From contig CAZIGM010000013.1 in the NCBI GenBank assembly GCA_964538675.1, positions 1 to 39,540 of the forward strand: a stretch of DNA of 39,540 bases. Direction: 5' to 3'. Position 1 is the stretch's first letter; the number at the start of each line of letters is the position of its first letter. The position numbers and the translations under genes are program-made. The notes beneath the pieces are model-generated. The model saw only the letters and a list, made by a program, of their open reading frames with translations. It did not search any database and was not told the DNA's origin. Shown piece after piece: positions 23,414-32,826 of this stretch. The DNA is from CAZIGM01 sp964538675. Lineage in GTDB: Bacteria > Bacillota > Bacilli > Tepidibacillales > Tepidibacillaceae.

Positions 23414-24466
23414 ATGAAAGTTATAGTAGTAGGTGCGACTGGATATAGTGGGTTAGAATTAATTAGACTTCTTATTCAACATCCAAAATTAGATATTTAT
23501 AGGTTATTTGCTAGTAATCAAGAGTATCAATCGGTTTTAGATGTATATCCTCATCTAAAATCCTTTATAGATATTTCGATAGATGTCATTGGCGAATTGA
23601 CTGATGACCAGCTTATAGAAATGAAAAAAAATGCAGAAGTTGTCTTTTTGGCAACTCCCTCCGGGGTAAGCACAAAATTAGGTCCTATTTTCCTAAATCA
23701 TGGATTTAAAGTGATTGATTTATCAGGAGATTTTAGATTAAACAATCCTAATATATATAAACAATGGTACCAGCTAGAGGCACCAAGAAATGATTTATTA
23801 GAGCAAGCTACTTATGGATTAACAGAATGGTTCTTTGAAGAGATAAAGAATGCGAATTATATCGCAAATCCTGGTTGTTACGCTACGGGAATATTATTGG
23901 GAATTGCACCTTTATTTGCAAAACATATGCCCGTTAAGTCGATGATTGTTGATGCGAAATCTGGAGTTTCCGGAGCCGGTAGAGGACTTAGTAGGGGAAT
24001 TCATTTTTCAGAAGTGAACGATAATTTCAAAGCTTATAAGGTAGGAACACATAAACATATACCAGAAATTGAACAAATTATTTCTGGATTGGATGGTAAA
24101 ACACATATTATTCAAATGGTACCGCATCTTGTGCCAATGACAAGAGGAATTCTATCTTCAATTTATATCGATTTAGATGAAGAAGTAACGTATGAAGAAA
24201 TATATTCTCTGTACCAAGAAGCATACGGTAATCAACCTTTTATAAGAATATGTGACGAAGGTAGATATCCAGAAACTAAACACGTATATGGTACCAACTT
24301 TTGTGATATAAGTTTTTATATTGACGAGCGTACGAAGAAGTTAGTTATCTTTTCAGTAATAGATAATTTAATGAAAGGCGCCTCTGGTCAAGCGATTCAA
24401 AATTTAAATGTGATGATGGGATGGGAACAGGATTTGGGTTTAATGTTTTTACCATGTTACCCATAA
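23414..24466 (+). CDS. argC: N-acetyl-gamma-glutamyl-phosphate reductase
   Basis: A 350-residue NADPH-dependent enzyme that reduces N-acetylglutamyl phosphate to its semialdehyde, the third step of ornithine synthesis. The nucleotide-binding start is MKVIVVGATGYSGLELIRLL. The catalytic Cys155 lies in YIANPGCYATGI, and GVSGAGRGLSRGIHFSEVND and GTHKHIPEIEQ are conserved substrate-site stretches. ATG 23414 follows GCGAAGGTGAG. First gene of the T-box-controlled operon. Length is normal. Confidence 0.97.
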   Translation: MKVIVVGATGYSGLELIRLLIQHPKLDIYRLFASNQEYQSVLDVYPHLKSFIDISIDVIGELTDDQLIEMKKNAEVVFLATPSGVSTKLGPIFLNHGFKVIDLSGDFRLNNPNIYKQWYQLEAPRNDLLEQATYGLTEWFFEEIKNANYIANPGCYATGILLGIAPLFAKHMPVKSMIVDAKSGVSGAGRGLSRGIHFSEVNDNFKAYKVGTHKHIPEIEQIISGLDGKTHIIQMVPHLVPMTRGILSSIYIDLDEEVTYEEIYSLYQEAYGNQPFIRICDEGRYPETKHVYGTNFCDISFYIDERTKKLVIFSVIDNLMKGASGQAIQNLNVMMGWEQDLGLMFLPCYP

Positions 24467-24506
24467 TAAGTTTGGATAAATTATGTAAGTCAGGAGGAAT
24501 AAGCAA

Positions 24507-25742
24507 ATGCTTTGTAATATAAAAGAATTTAATCTAATTGAAATAAATGGAGGGAATGTAACATCTCCGGAAGGCTTTAAAGCTAATGGAATCAATTGTG
24601 GTATTAGAAAGATAAAAAAGGATTTAGCTATCTTAATTTCTGATGTATCTGCAGTTAGTGCTGCAGTATACACAACTAATCAGTTTCAAGCAGCACCAAT
24701 AATAATTACAAAGCAGTCATTAGCAACTTCTCAGACTCAACGAGCTTTAATAGTCAATAGTGGTAATGCAAATGCTTTTACAGGAAACCAGGGTATTGAG
24801 AATGCAGTATCTATGAGAGATCAAGTTGCTAAGAAATTTAATCTGTTTCCTTCTGAGGTCACGGTTGCATCAACAGGAGTGATTGGTGAGAGATTACCTA
24901 TTGATATAGTTATAGATGGTATTAATACCATTTCTACAACGAATATAGATGCTGATGGTGGTTTGAATTTTAGTGAGGCAATTATTACAACAGATACAGT
25001 AACAAAATCACTTGCAGTTGAATTAGAGATTGATGGAATGAAGGTTATTATCGGAGGTACGGCTAAGGGATCTGGGATGATACATCCTAATATGGCAACG
25101 ATGCTTTCATTTGTTACAACTGACGTAAATATTGATAAGGGTGCATTACAACGTCTATTAAAAAGCACAACAGATAATACATTTAATATGATAACGGTCG
25201 ATGGTGATTCTTCTACTAACGATATGGTATTAGTTATGGCTAATGGATTAGCTAATAATAATAAATTAGATGAAAATCATCCAGAATGGGATAAATTTTG
25301 CCAAGGATTTATTTACGTATCTGAACAATTAGCCAAAATGATTGCTAAAGATGGTGAAGGAGCTACTAAGTTAATCGCTGTAACTGTTGATGGTGCAAAG
25401 AATAAACTTATGGCCCAAACCATTGCGAAGAAAGTAATAGGTAGTAATTTAGTAAAAACAGCTGTCTTTGGGGCAGATGCTAATTGGGGAAGATTGATAA
25501 TGGCGATAGGTAATAGTGGATATCAAGTAGATGAAAACCTAATAGATATAAAAATTGGAGAAGTTGAAGTTTTGAAAAATGGAAGCTTGGTTTCATTTAA
25601 TGAACAACTTTTAGTAGATCAACTAAATAATAAAGAGGTTCAAATATATATTAATTTTAATCTCGGTAATAAATCCGCAACAGCTTGGGGGTGTGACTTG
25701 ACTTATGATTATGTACGAATCAATGCCTCTTACAGAACATAA
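24507..25742 (+). CDS. argJ: Bifunctional ornithine acetyltransferase / N-acetylglutamate synthase
   Basis: A 411-residue precursor that cleaves itself between Ala197 and Thr198 in KGSGMIHPNMATMLSF; Thr198 becomes the nucleophile. It transfers acetyl from N-acetylornithine to glutamate, recycling the acetyl group. No argA or argE is in the window, which agrees with a cyclic pathway. Other conserved parts are RALIVNSGNANAFTG, ASTGVIGERLP and GDSSTNDMV. Whether it also makes N-acetylglutamate from acetyl-CoA cannot be read from sequence. ATG 24507 follows CAGGAGGA. The 3' end overlaps argB by 38 bases. Confidence 0.97.
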   Translation: MLCNIKEFNLIEINGGNVTSPEGFKANGINCGIRKIKKDLAILISDVSAVSAAVYTTNQFQAAPIIITKQSLATSQTQRALIVNSGNANAFTGNQGIENAVSMRDQVAKKFNLFPSEVTVASTGVIGERLPIDIVIDGINTISTTNIDADGGLNFSEAIITTDTVTKSLAVELEIDGMKVIIGGTAKGSGMIHPNMATMLSFVTTDVNIDKGALQRLLKSTTDNTFNMITVDGDSSTNDMVLVMANGLANNNKLDENHPEWDKFCQGFIYVSEQLAKMIAKDGEGATKLIAVTVDGAKNKLMAQTIAKKVIGSNLVKTAVFGADANWGRLIMAIGNSGYQVDENLIDIKIGEVEVLKNGSLVSFNEQLLVDQLNNKEVQIYINFNLGNKSATAWGCDLTYDYVRINASYRT

Positions 25743-26559
25743 TAAAAGTAACAAATTAAAAATGGTGTATAATCAAATTGTAGTGATAAAAATAGGTGGT
25801 AGTATATTAGCAGAATTGCCTGATTCTTTTTATAAAGAGATAATTTATTTGCTGGATAATGGATGGTTTCCTGTTGTTGTGCATGGTGGCGGTCCATCTA
25901 TATCAGGCGTTTTATCTAAGATGGGAATTGAATCAACTTTTATTGAAGGCTTAAGAGTGACAGATCTTGAAACGTTAGATGTAGTTCAAATGGTTTTAAA
26001 TGGGAAAGAGAATTCGGAAGTTGTTAAAAGATTATTTAAAGCTGGTGGTAAAGCGATTGGGTTAAGTGGAATAGATGATGGTATGATTATGGCAGAACAA
26101 CTAGATCCAATGTTAGGTTATGTTGGAACTGTTAAGAAATTTTCATTCTCCTTATTGAAATATTTTTTATCATCAAAAACAATTCCAGTAATCAGTCCAT
26201 TAGGGATTGGCGAAGATGGGCAGATATTTAATATAAATGCTGATACTGTTGCACAAGCTGTAGCTATTCAGTTAAAAGCTAAAAAAATATTGATGGTATC
26301 TGATATACCTGGTATATATCATACTGAAGAGGGCGAAAAAGAGATATTGCACTTATTAACACCAGAAGATATTGAATGTTTAAGATCTAATCGCCAAGTT
26401 ACAGATGGGATGATTCCTAAAGTGGATGCCGCAATACATTGTCTACAAGAAGGAATTGATGACATTTATATATTGGATGGTAGAGAAGAAGGAGTTTTAT
26501 CGAAAATATATAATGATCAGTTGGTCGGTACCAAAATCTATAGGTCAGAGGTGATATGA
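25705..26559 (+). CDS. argB: Acetylglutamate kinase
   Basis: A 284-residue amino-acid kinase that phosphorylates N-acetylglutamate, usually the arginine-inhibited step. VVIKIGGSIL and PVVVHGGGPSISGVLSKMGI form the nucleotide and substrate loops, and TDGMIPKVDAAIHCLQEGI is a late conserved motif. ATG 25705 has GGGGGTG 11 bases upstream; ATG 25723 and ATG 25762 lack a clear ribosome binding site, though the conserved domain begins only near residue 26, so a shorter start is possible. The stop overlaps the argD start (ATGA). Confidence 0.95.
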   Translation: MIMYESMPLTEHNKSNKLKMVYNQIVVIKIGGSILAELPDSFYKEIIYLLDNGWFPVVVHGGGPSISGVLSKMGIESTFIEGLRVTDLETLDVVQMVLNGKENSEVVKRLFKAGGKAIGLSGIDDGMIMAEQLDPMLGYVGTVKKFSFSLLKYFLSSKTIPVISPLGIGEDGQIFNINADTVAQAVAIQLKAKKILMVSDIPGIYHTEEGEKEILHLLTPEDIECLRSNRQVTDGMIPKVDAAIHCLQEGIDDIYILDGREEGVLSKIYNDQLVGTKIYRSEVI

Positions 26560-27728
26560 TGAGCTCACTATTTCCTACCTATCCTAAAGGGATGATATGC
26601 CCAACAAGTGGAAAGGGAAGTTGGTTATCTGATGAAACAGGTAAGAAGTACTTAGATTTTACTTCTGGAATTGGGGTTTGTCAGCTTGGTCATGTTCCTG
26701 AAAGTGTAAAAAATGATATAATTGAACAGCTTAATTTGCTTTGGCACACCTCTAATCTATTTACAATAGCACCTCAAGAAGAATTGGCTAACAAATTAAC
26801 AGAATTAAGTGGGTTAGATTTTGCGTTTTTTGCAAACAGTGGCGCAGAAGCTAATGAGGCAGCAATTAAATTAGCAAGAAGATATCAGCAAAAAGTAAAA
26901 AAAAATGACAAGTTTCAAATAATAACCTTTGAACAATCATTTCATGGAAGAACATTGGCAACATTAACGGCAACAGGGCAAGCAAAAGTAAAAGAGGGTT
27001 TCTTACCTTTACCAGAAGGATTTATAACTGTCCCTTATGGTGATATTGATGCTTTAAAGGAAGCGATTACTGAAAGTACGGCAGCTATAATGCTTGAGGT
27101 TATTCAAGGAGAAGGTGGAGTTAATCCAGTAGATTCAGCTTGGCTTGTTGAAGTAGAAAAACTGTCATTAAAGAATGATATATTACTAATTATTGATGAA
27201 ATCCAAACAGGTATGGCTAGAACAGGGAAATGGTTTGGTTTTCAAAATTATCCGATTAAGCCAGATGTGATAACCTTAGCAAAAGGTTTAGGTAGTGGGA
27301 TTCCAATTGGAGCGATGCTTGCAAAGGAAAAGACTAAAGATGCTTTTATTCTAGGAAGTCATGGATCGACATTTGGGGGAAATCATATTGCAACTGCAGC
27401 AGCTTTATCGACTATTAAAGCTATTGAAAATGAAAATTTATTAAAGCATGTTGTAGAGTTAGAGTCTTATTTATTCTCTAAATTAAGAGAAGAATTATCA
27501 AAATATCCTGAATTCATAGAGTTACGGGGCAAGGGTTTAATGGTTGGGATACAATGGAGAAAACCAGTAGTAGAATTAGTAACTATATGTAAAGATAATG
27601 GGTTATTAGTTTTAGTTGCTGGACCAAATATAATTAGATTATTACCACCTTTAAATATAACAAAGGATGAATTAAATCAAGGAATAGATATATTTATAAA
27701 AAGTATAGAAAAATGGCTAATTAGTTAA
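26556..27728 (+). CDS. argD: Acetylornithine aminotransferase
   Basis: A 390-residue PLP enzyme of the class III aminotransferase family that converts N-acetylglutamate semialdehyde to N-acetylornithine. The PLP lysine is Lys243 in ITLAKGLGSGIPIGAM. The phosphate-binding NSGAEANEAAIKLAR, FHGRTLATLTATG and the aspartate in LLIIDEIQTGMARTGK are all present. AGAGGTG precedes ATG 26556, which overlaps the argB stop by 4 bases (ATG 26559 is the alternative). Position within the arginine operon favours this over other class III aminotransferases. Confidence 0.96.
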   Translation: MMSSLFPTYPKGMICPTSGKGSWLSDETGKKYLDFTSGIGVCQLGHVPESVKNDIIEQLNLLWHTSNLFTIAPQEELANKLTELSGLDFAFFANSGAEANEAAIKLARRYQQKVKKNDKFQIITFEQSFHGRTLATLTATGQAKVKEGFLPLPEGFITVPYGDIDALKEAITESTAAIMLEVIQGEGGVNPVDSAWLVEVEKLSLKNDILLIIDEIQTGMARTGKWFGFQNYPIKPDVITLAKGLGSGIPIGAMLAKEKTKDAFILGSHGSTFGGNHIATAAALSTIKAIENENLLKHVVELESYLFSKLREELSKYPEFIELRGKGLMVGIQWRKPVVELVTICKDNGLLVLVAGPNIIRLLPPLNITKDELNQGIDIFIKSIEKWLIS

Positions 27729-27747
27729 TAGACAGGGGGAAGAGCTT

Positions 27748-28848
27748 ATGAAGGGGTATCTATTATTAGAGACAGGTGAGTGTTTTGAAGGTGAGTTGAT
27801 TGGCTCTGATGTAGAATCAATTGGTGAAGTTGTCTTTCAAACAGGTATGACTGGATATCAAGAAGTATTGACCGACCCTTCATATGCAGGACAAATAGTT
27901 AATTTTACTTATCCACTAATTGGTAACTATGGCGTAAATCCTTTTGATAATCAAAGTATACGTCCATATGTTAAAGGTGTAATTGTACATCAATTATGTA
28001 AAGAGCCTAATAGTAATAATTCTACTCAATCCTTTGAACAAGTACTTAATAATCATAATATTCCCGGATTAACAGGCATTGATAGTAGGGAGTTAACGAA
28101 GATTATTAGAAAACATGGTACAGTTAAGGGTATGATAAGTAGAACAATAGATAATAAAAAATTTACTAAGTTTGAAAAAGAACACTGTTTAATCACAAAA
28201 GAAAACATTTCTTTGATTGAACAAGTCTCTACAAAAGAAGTGATGTATTTTTCAGGATATGGTCCTCATGTGATAGTAATAGATTATGGATGTAAATTAT
28301 CTATAATTCAAGCATTAAGAAGTTTGGGATGTGCGGTTACAGTTGTTCCATATAATTATCCGATTGAAAAGATAGTGGCATCAAATCCTGATGGTCTTTT
28401 ATTATCTAATGGTCCTGGGAATCCAAAGGAGATAATCCCATATTTAAAGGATCTTAAAGAATTAATTAATAACTATCCAACCTTAGGAATTTGCTTAGGA
28501 CATCAATTGATAGGATTAACCTTTGGCGCAGACACAAAGAAACTACCTTTTGGTCATAGAGGTGTTAATCATTCTGTTATTGATTTGACAACTAGACAGG
28601 TCTGGATTACATCACAAAATCATGGATATATAGTTACAGAGGAATCATTAAAGAATACTAATTTTAAAATTACTTATCGAAATATTAATGACAATTCAAT
28701 TGAAGGAATGAAGCATAGTTATTTACCAATTCAATCTGTTCAATTTCATCCAGAAGCGCATCCAGGTCCAAAAGAGGCTTTTGAAATATTTAAAATTTTT
28801 GTAAGTCAATGTAGTCGCATGCAAAAAGGGGTTAAGCAATATGTTTAA
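27748..28848 (+). CDS. carA: Carbamoyl-phosphate synthase small subunit (arginine operon)
   Basis: A 366-residue glutaminase subunit that supplies ammonia to CarB. The N-terminal CPSase domain begins MKGYLLLETGECFEGELIGS with GEVVFQTGMTGYQEVLTDPS. The class I amidotransferase domain has Cys249 (TLGICLGHQLIGL), His334 and Glu336 (SVQFHPEAHPG), and NGPGNPKE. Its product is used by ArgF next door. ATG 27748 follows AGGGGGAAGAG. The stop overlaps the carB start by 8 bases. This copy is presumably arginine-dedicated, as in B. subtilis. Confidence 0.96.
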   Translation: MKGYLLLETGECFEGELIGSDVESIGEVVFQTGMTGYQEVLTDPSYAGQIVNFTYPLIGNYGVNPFDNQSIRPYVKGVIVHQLCKEPNSNNSTQSFEQVLNNHNIPGLTGIDSRELTKIIRKHGTVKGMISRTIDNKKFTKFEKEHCLITKENISLIEQVSTKEVMYFSGYGPHVIVIDYGCKLSIIQALRSLGCAVTVVPYNYPIEKIVASNPDGLLLSNGPGNPKEIIPYLKDLKELINNYPTLGICLGHQLIGLTFGADTKKLPFGHRGVNHSVIDLTTRQVWITSQNHGYIVTEESLKNTNFKITYRNINDNSIEGMKHSYLPIQSVQFHPEAHPGPKEAFEIFKIFVSQCSRMQKGVKQYV

Positions 28849-31738
28849 GGCAAAAAATATTTACAAAAAAATATTGGTTATCGGTTCCGGTCCAATTGTT
28901 ATTGGGCAAGCGGCTGAATTTGATTATGCGGGCACACAGGCTTGTTTGGCGTTAAAAGATGAGGGTATCAAAATTGTATTAGTAAATAATAATCCAGCAA
29001 CGATTATGACAGATGAAGAGATAGCTGATTATGTATATTTTGAACCTTTAACATTAGCTTCAATATCAAGAATAATAGAACGCGAAAAACCAGATGCTTT
29101 ATTGCCAACATTAGGGGGTCAGACAGGATTGAATCTTGCTTTAGAACTAAATAAAGCAGGAATTTTAAAAAAACATAATGTTGACATTTTGGGAACGCCG
29201 ATTACTTCAATTCAAAAAGGTGAGGATAGAGAGCTTTTTAAGAAAGCTATGGCAAGTATAGACGAACCAGTTCCGGACAGTATTACTACAGACGATATAG
29301 AAAGTGCGGTAAACTTCGCTAAAACAATTGGCTTTCCAGTGATTGTACGACCAGCATATACACTTGGAGGAACTGGTGGTGGTAAAGCTGAGACATGTGA
29401 TGAATTAAGGGAGATAGTTAATAGAGGGTTACAGGAAAGTCCAATAAGACAAGTATTAATTGATAAAAGTTTGCTTGGTTGGAAAGAAATAGAGTATGAA
29501 GTTATGAGAGATAGAGATGGAAATTCAATAATTGTTTGTAATATGGAAAATATTGATCCAATGGGAATTCACACAGGTGATAGTATAGTAGTTGCTCCAT
29601 CTCAAACACTTAATGATAAAGAGTATCAACTTTTAAGAACTTCATCTTTAAAAGTGATTAACGAACTAAAGATTATTGGGGGCTGCAATATTCAATTTGC
29701 ATTGCATCCTGATGGAGATAGGTATTATATCATCGAGGTAAATCCAAGGGTAAGTCGTTCTAGTGCTTTAGCTTCAAAAGCAACAGGTTATCCTATAGCA
29801 AAGATTGCAACTAAATTAGCATTGGGTTACTTACTTCATGAGATAAAAAATCCAATAACAAAAAACACTTATGCCAGTTTTGAACCAGCTCTAGATTATA
29901 TAGTGGTAAAAATCCCTAGATTCCCTTTTGATAAATTTCCATATATTAATAGAAAATTAGGAACACAAATGAAAGCAACTGGAGAGGTAATGACAATAGA
30001 TCGTTCCTTCGAAAGAGCCTTTTATAAAGCAATTAGGGGACTTGAAATAGATAAATATGGATTACTTGATAAGCAATATCAAGAATATACTGATGAAGAA
30101 TTAGAAAAAGGCATAAGGAATGCCGATGATCGTCGAATATTTATTATTGCAGAAGCCATAAATAGAGGAATAAGTACTCAAATAATTAATAAATTGTCAA
30201 ATATTGATTTGTTCTTTTTATATAAATTCCAGGGAATGGTTAGACTAGAACAAGAGTTATATGAATTAAGCAAAGGTAATACAGAAATAACAGATGAACA
30301 TTGGAGAAAGTTTAAAGCTAAAGGAATTTCTGATAAATTAATCTCAGACAACTTTAACATTCCAAGAAATGAATTATGGAATAAATGGAAACAGTTAAAA
30401 ATAACACCTTCATATAAGTCGGTAGATACCTGTGCGGGTGAGTTTGAAGCAAATACGCCTTATTTTTATTCTAGTAGTTATGGTACAGACGATAATGAAA
30501 GTTTAAAAGGAAACAAGATAGCGATTCTTAGTTCGGGTTCGATTAGAATCGGTCAAGGTATAGAATTTGATTATTGTGCAGTTCATACAGCATTAACATT
30601 ACGAAATGAAGGTATTCAGTCGATTATCATTAATAATAATCCAGAGACAGTAAGTACAGATTATCAGATGTCTAGCAGATTATATATGGAACCACTTACT
30701 TTAGAGGATATTATTCCAATCCTTGAAAAGGAACAGGTTGATGGGGTTATCTATCAAGTTGGTGGTCAAACAAGTTTAAAGCTTGCTAAAGAGTTACAAC
30801 CTTATGTAAAACTTTTAGGATCTTCATTATCACTTATTGATGATATGGAAGATAGAGAGAAGTTTAATAAATTTTTATTAAGAGCAGGCATTGAACCCAT
30901 TCCAGGAAAAATAATTTGGGGAACTCAAGATTTAGATTTAGCGGTAAAAGAGATAGAATGCCCAATTTTGATTAGACCATCTTATGTAATAGGTGGACTA
31001 TGGATGAGAATAATTAATACCGAAGAAGAGTTATTTACCTATATTGATCAATTGAACTTATCTCTAACTAACAAGGGGATTTATCCTTTATTAGTTGATA
31101 AATATATAAATGGAAAAGAAGTAGAAGTTGATATAGTGTCCGATGGAGATGATTGGATAATACCAGCTATTATGGAACATATAGAACCTGCCGGTGTACA
31201 TTCTGGTGACAGTACAGCTGTATTACCAACCTATTCGCTAACGGATAAGCAAAAAAAGGACATTATAGATGTTATAGATAAAGTATTAATGGAAGGTAAA
31301 TTTGTAGGATTAGTAAATATTCAGATGATAGTTTTGAATGATAAGGTTTATGTACTTGAGGTTAATCCTAGGGCATCTAGAACAATACCTGTTGTCAGTA
31401 AAGTTACTGGTATACCGATGGTGAAAATAGCGACAAAAGTTCAAATGGGGATTAAATTAAAATCGTTAAATTATCCTTTAGGTTTATTACCGGAGAATGA
31501 GTTTTATACAGTAAAAGCACCTATTTTTTCTAATAATAAATTACCTGGTATAACAGAAAAGTTAGGTCCAGAAATGAAATCAACTGGTGAGATAATGGCT
31601 CTAGGCGGGACTTTAGAGGAAGCATTAGAAAAGGTAAAACCGAATCCAAATATGGAATTATTATACCCTAGGGATTTGTTTGAATATCGAAATCATTTAA
31701 ATAAAGGGGGAGAAAAACTATGCTCAGTGAACCCATAA
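28841..31738 (+). CDS. carB: Carbamoyl-phosphate synthase large subunit lacking the allosteric domain
   Basis: A 965-residue synthetase. Two homologous ATP-grasp halves are present: IGQAAEFDYAGTQACLALKD and RPAYTLGGTGGGKAE in the first, IGQGIEFDYCAVHTALTLRN and RPSYVIGGLWMRI in the second. Each ends with a VNPRVSRSSALASKATGYPIA / VNPRASRTIPVVSKVTGIPM motif. After KLGPEMKSTGEIMALG only about 40 residues remain before the stop. The typical enzyme is near 1,070 residues, so the C-terminal MGS-like domain, which binds UMP, IMP or ornithine, is missing. The stop overlaps argF, so this is not a local frameshift. Catalysis should be intact. Confidence 0.95.
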   Translation: MFKAKNIYKKILVIGSGPIVIGQAAEFDYAGTQACLALKDEGIKIVLVNNNPATIMTDEEIADYVYFEPLTLASISRIIEREKPDALLPTLGGQTGLNLALELNKAGILKKHNVDILGTPITSIQKGEDRELFKKAMASIDEPVPDSITTDDIESAVNFAKTIGFPVIVRPAYTLGGTGGGKAETCDELREIVNRGLQESPIRQVLIDKSLLGWKEIEYEVMRDRDGNSIIVCNMENIDPMGIHTGDSIVVAPSQTLNDKEYQLLRTSSLKVINELKIIGGCNIQFALHPDGDRYYIIEVNPRVSRSSALASKATGYPIAKIATKLALGYLLHEIKNPITKNTYASFEPALDYIVVKIPRFPFDKFPYINRKLGTQMKATGEVMTIDRSFERAFYKAIRGLEIDKYGLLDKQYQEYTDEELEKGIRNADDRRIFIIAEAINRGISTQIINKLSNIDLFFLYKFQGMVRLEQELYELSKGNTEITDEHWRKFKAKGISDKLISDNFNIPRNELWNKWKQLKITPSYKSVDTCAGEFEANTPYFYSSSYGTDDNESLKGNKIAILSSGSIRIGQGIEFDYCAVHTALTLRNEGIQSIIINNNPETVSTDYQMSSRLYMEPLTLEDIIPILEKEQVDGVIYQVGGQTSLKLAKELQPYVKLLGSSLSLIDDMEDREKFNKFLLRAGIEPIPGKIIWGTQDLDLAVKEIECPILIRPSYVIGGLWMRIINTEEELFTYIDQLNLSLTNKGIYPLLVDKYINGKEVEVDIVSDGDDWIIPAIMEHIEPAGVHSGDSTAVLPTYSLTDKQKKDIIDVIDKVLMEGKFVGLVNIQMIVLNDKVYVLEVNPRASRTIPVVSKVTGIPMVKIATKVQMGIKLKSLNYPLGLLPENEFYTVKAPIFSNNKLPGITEKLGPEMKSTGEIMALGGTLEEALEKVKPNPNMELLYPRDLFEYRNHLNKGGEKLCSVNP

Positions 31739-32676
31739 GCATAATAAATAGTTTTAAAGGAAAGAATTTTTTAACTTTATTAGATTTTAACAAAGAGGAA
31801 ATTGAACAGTTAGTAATGCTTGGACTAGACATTAAGAAAAAACAAAAAAATAATATATCTTACCAGCCACTTAGGGGTAAAACATTAGGAATGATTTTTG
31901 AGAAGGCGTCAACAAGGACTAGAGTGTCATTTGAAGTAGGAATGTTTCAATTAGGTGGGCATGCGTTATTTCTAAATAATAAAGACTTGCAATTAAAACG
32001 TGGAGAGACAATGGCGGATACAGCAAAAGTACTTTCGCGTTATGTCGATGGAATATTAATGCGAACTGACGATCAGAATAAATTAATTGAAATGTCTAAA
32101 ACTTCAACAATCCCAATCATAAATGGTTTATCGGATTTATATCATCCAACACAGGCTATAGCAGATTTGATAACTATTTATGAAGAGAAAGGAAAGTTGG
32201 AAGGACTTAATTTAACATATGTAGGTGATGGAAATAATGTTGCTCACTCACTTATGATAGTTGGTGCCAAATTAGGGATGAATGTAGTTGTTGCAACCCC
32301 AAAAGGATATGAACCTAATAAAGAAATATATAAAAAAGCAAAAAAATGGTCCGATGAACAAGGTGGAAAATTAGAATTGATAGGGGATGCACAAAAAGCA
32401 GTTCAACAGGCAGATGTAATATATACAGATGTTTGGGCTAGCATGGGGCAGGAAGAAGAGAATCAATTAAGGTTAAAGAATTTTAAGGATTATCAAATAA
32501 ATGAAGCGATAACCAAGCATGCAAAAAAAGATTATACGTTTATGCACTGTCTCCCAGCTCATAGAGGAGAAGAAGTTACGGCTGGTGTGATTGACGGACC
32601 TCATTCAGTAGTTTTTGATGAAGCTGAAAACAGATTGCATGCTCATAAAGCAATTTTAACAGCATTAATGTCCTAA
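31720..32676 (+). CDS. argF: Ornithine carbamoyltransferase
   Basis: A 318-residue enzyme that makes citrulline from ornithine and carbamoyl phosphate. The carbamoyl-phosphate loop is STRTR (64-68), followed by HPTQAIADL and the ornithine/citrulline motif HCLPAHRGEE (276-285). ATG 31720 lies 19 bases inside carB, behind GGGGGAG. Position favours biosynthetic ArgF rather than a catabolic ArcB. Last gene of the T-box operon; a short hairpin with no strong T-run follows at 32693-32715. Confidence 0.96.
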   Translation: MLSEPISIINSFKGKNFLTLLDFNKEEIEQLVMLGLDIKKKQKNNISYQPLRGKTLGMIFEKASTRTRVSFEVGMFQLGGHALFLNNKDLQLKRGETMADTAKVLSRYVDGILMRTDDQNKLIEMSKTSTIPIINGLSDLYHPTQAIADLITIYEEKGKLEGLNLTYVGDGNNVAHSLMIVGAKLGMNVVVATPKGYEPNKEIYKKAKKWSDEQGGKLELIGDAQKAVQQADVIYTDVWASMGQEEENQLRLKNFKDYQINEAITKHAKKDYTFMHCLPAHRGEEVTAGVIDGPHSVVFDEAENRLHAHKAILTALMS

Positions 32677-32744
32677 TAGAAAGCTCCAGTGAAAGACTAT
32701 ATAATAGGTAGTCTTAATTTTAGGATATTAATGTATAAAAATAC

Positions 32745-32776
32745 TTGACAAAGAATAAATATAAATTTAAATTTAT
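32745..32776 (+). promoter_or_regulatory. Possible promoter and palindrome upstream of argG
   Basis: TTGACA (32745-32750) is a consensus -35. At 17 bases the -10 is TAAATT (32768-32773, two mismatches). That -10 lies inside a perfect 16-base palindrome, ATAAATTTAAATTTAT (32761-32776). The region is so A+T-rich that the palindrome could be chance. Confidence 0.45.
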
Positions 32777-32826
32777 TAATTATAATTGTAAATATATAGA
32801 ACAGTAAGAATGGAGAGTTGTTATTC

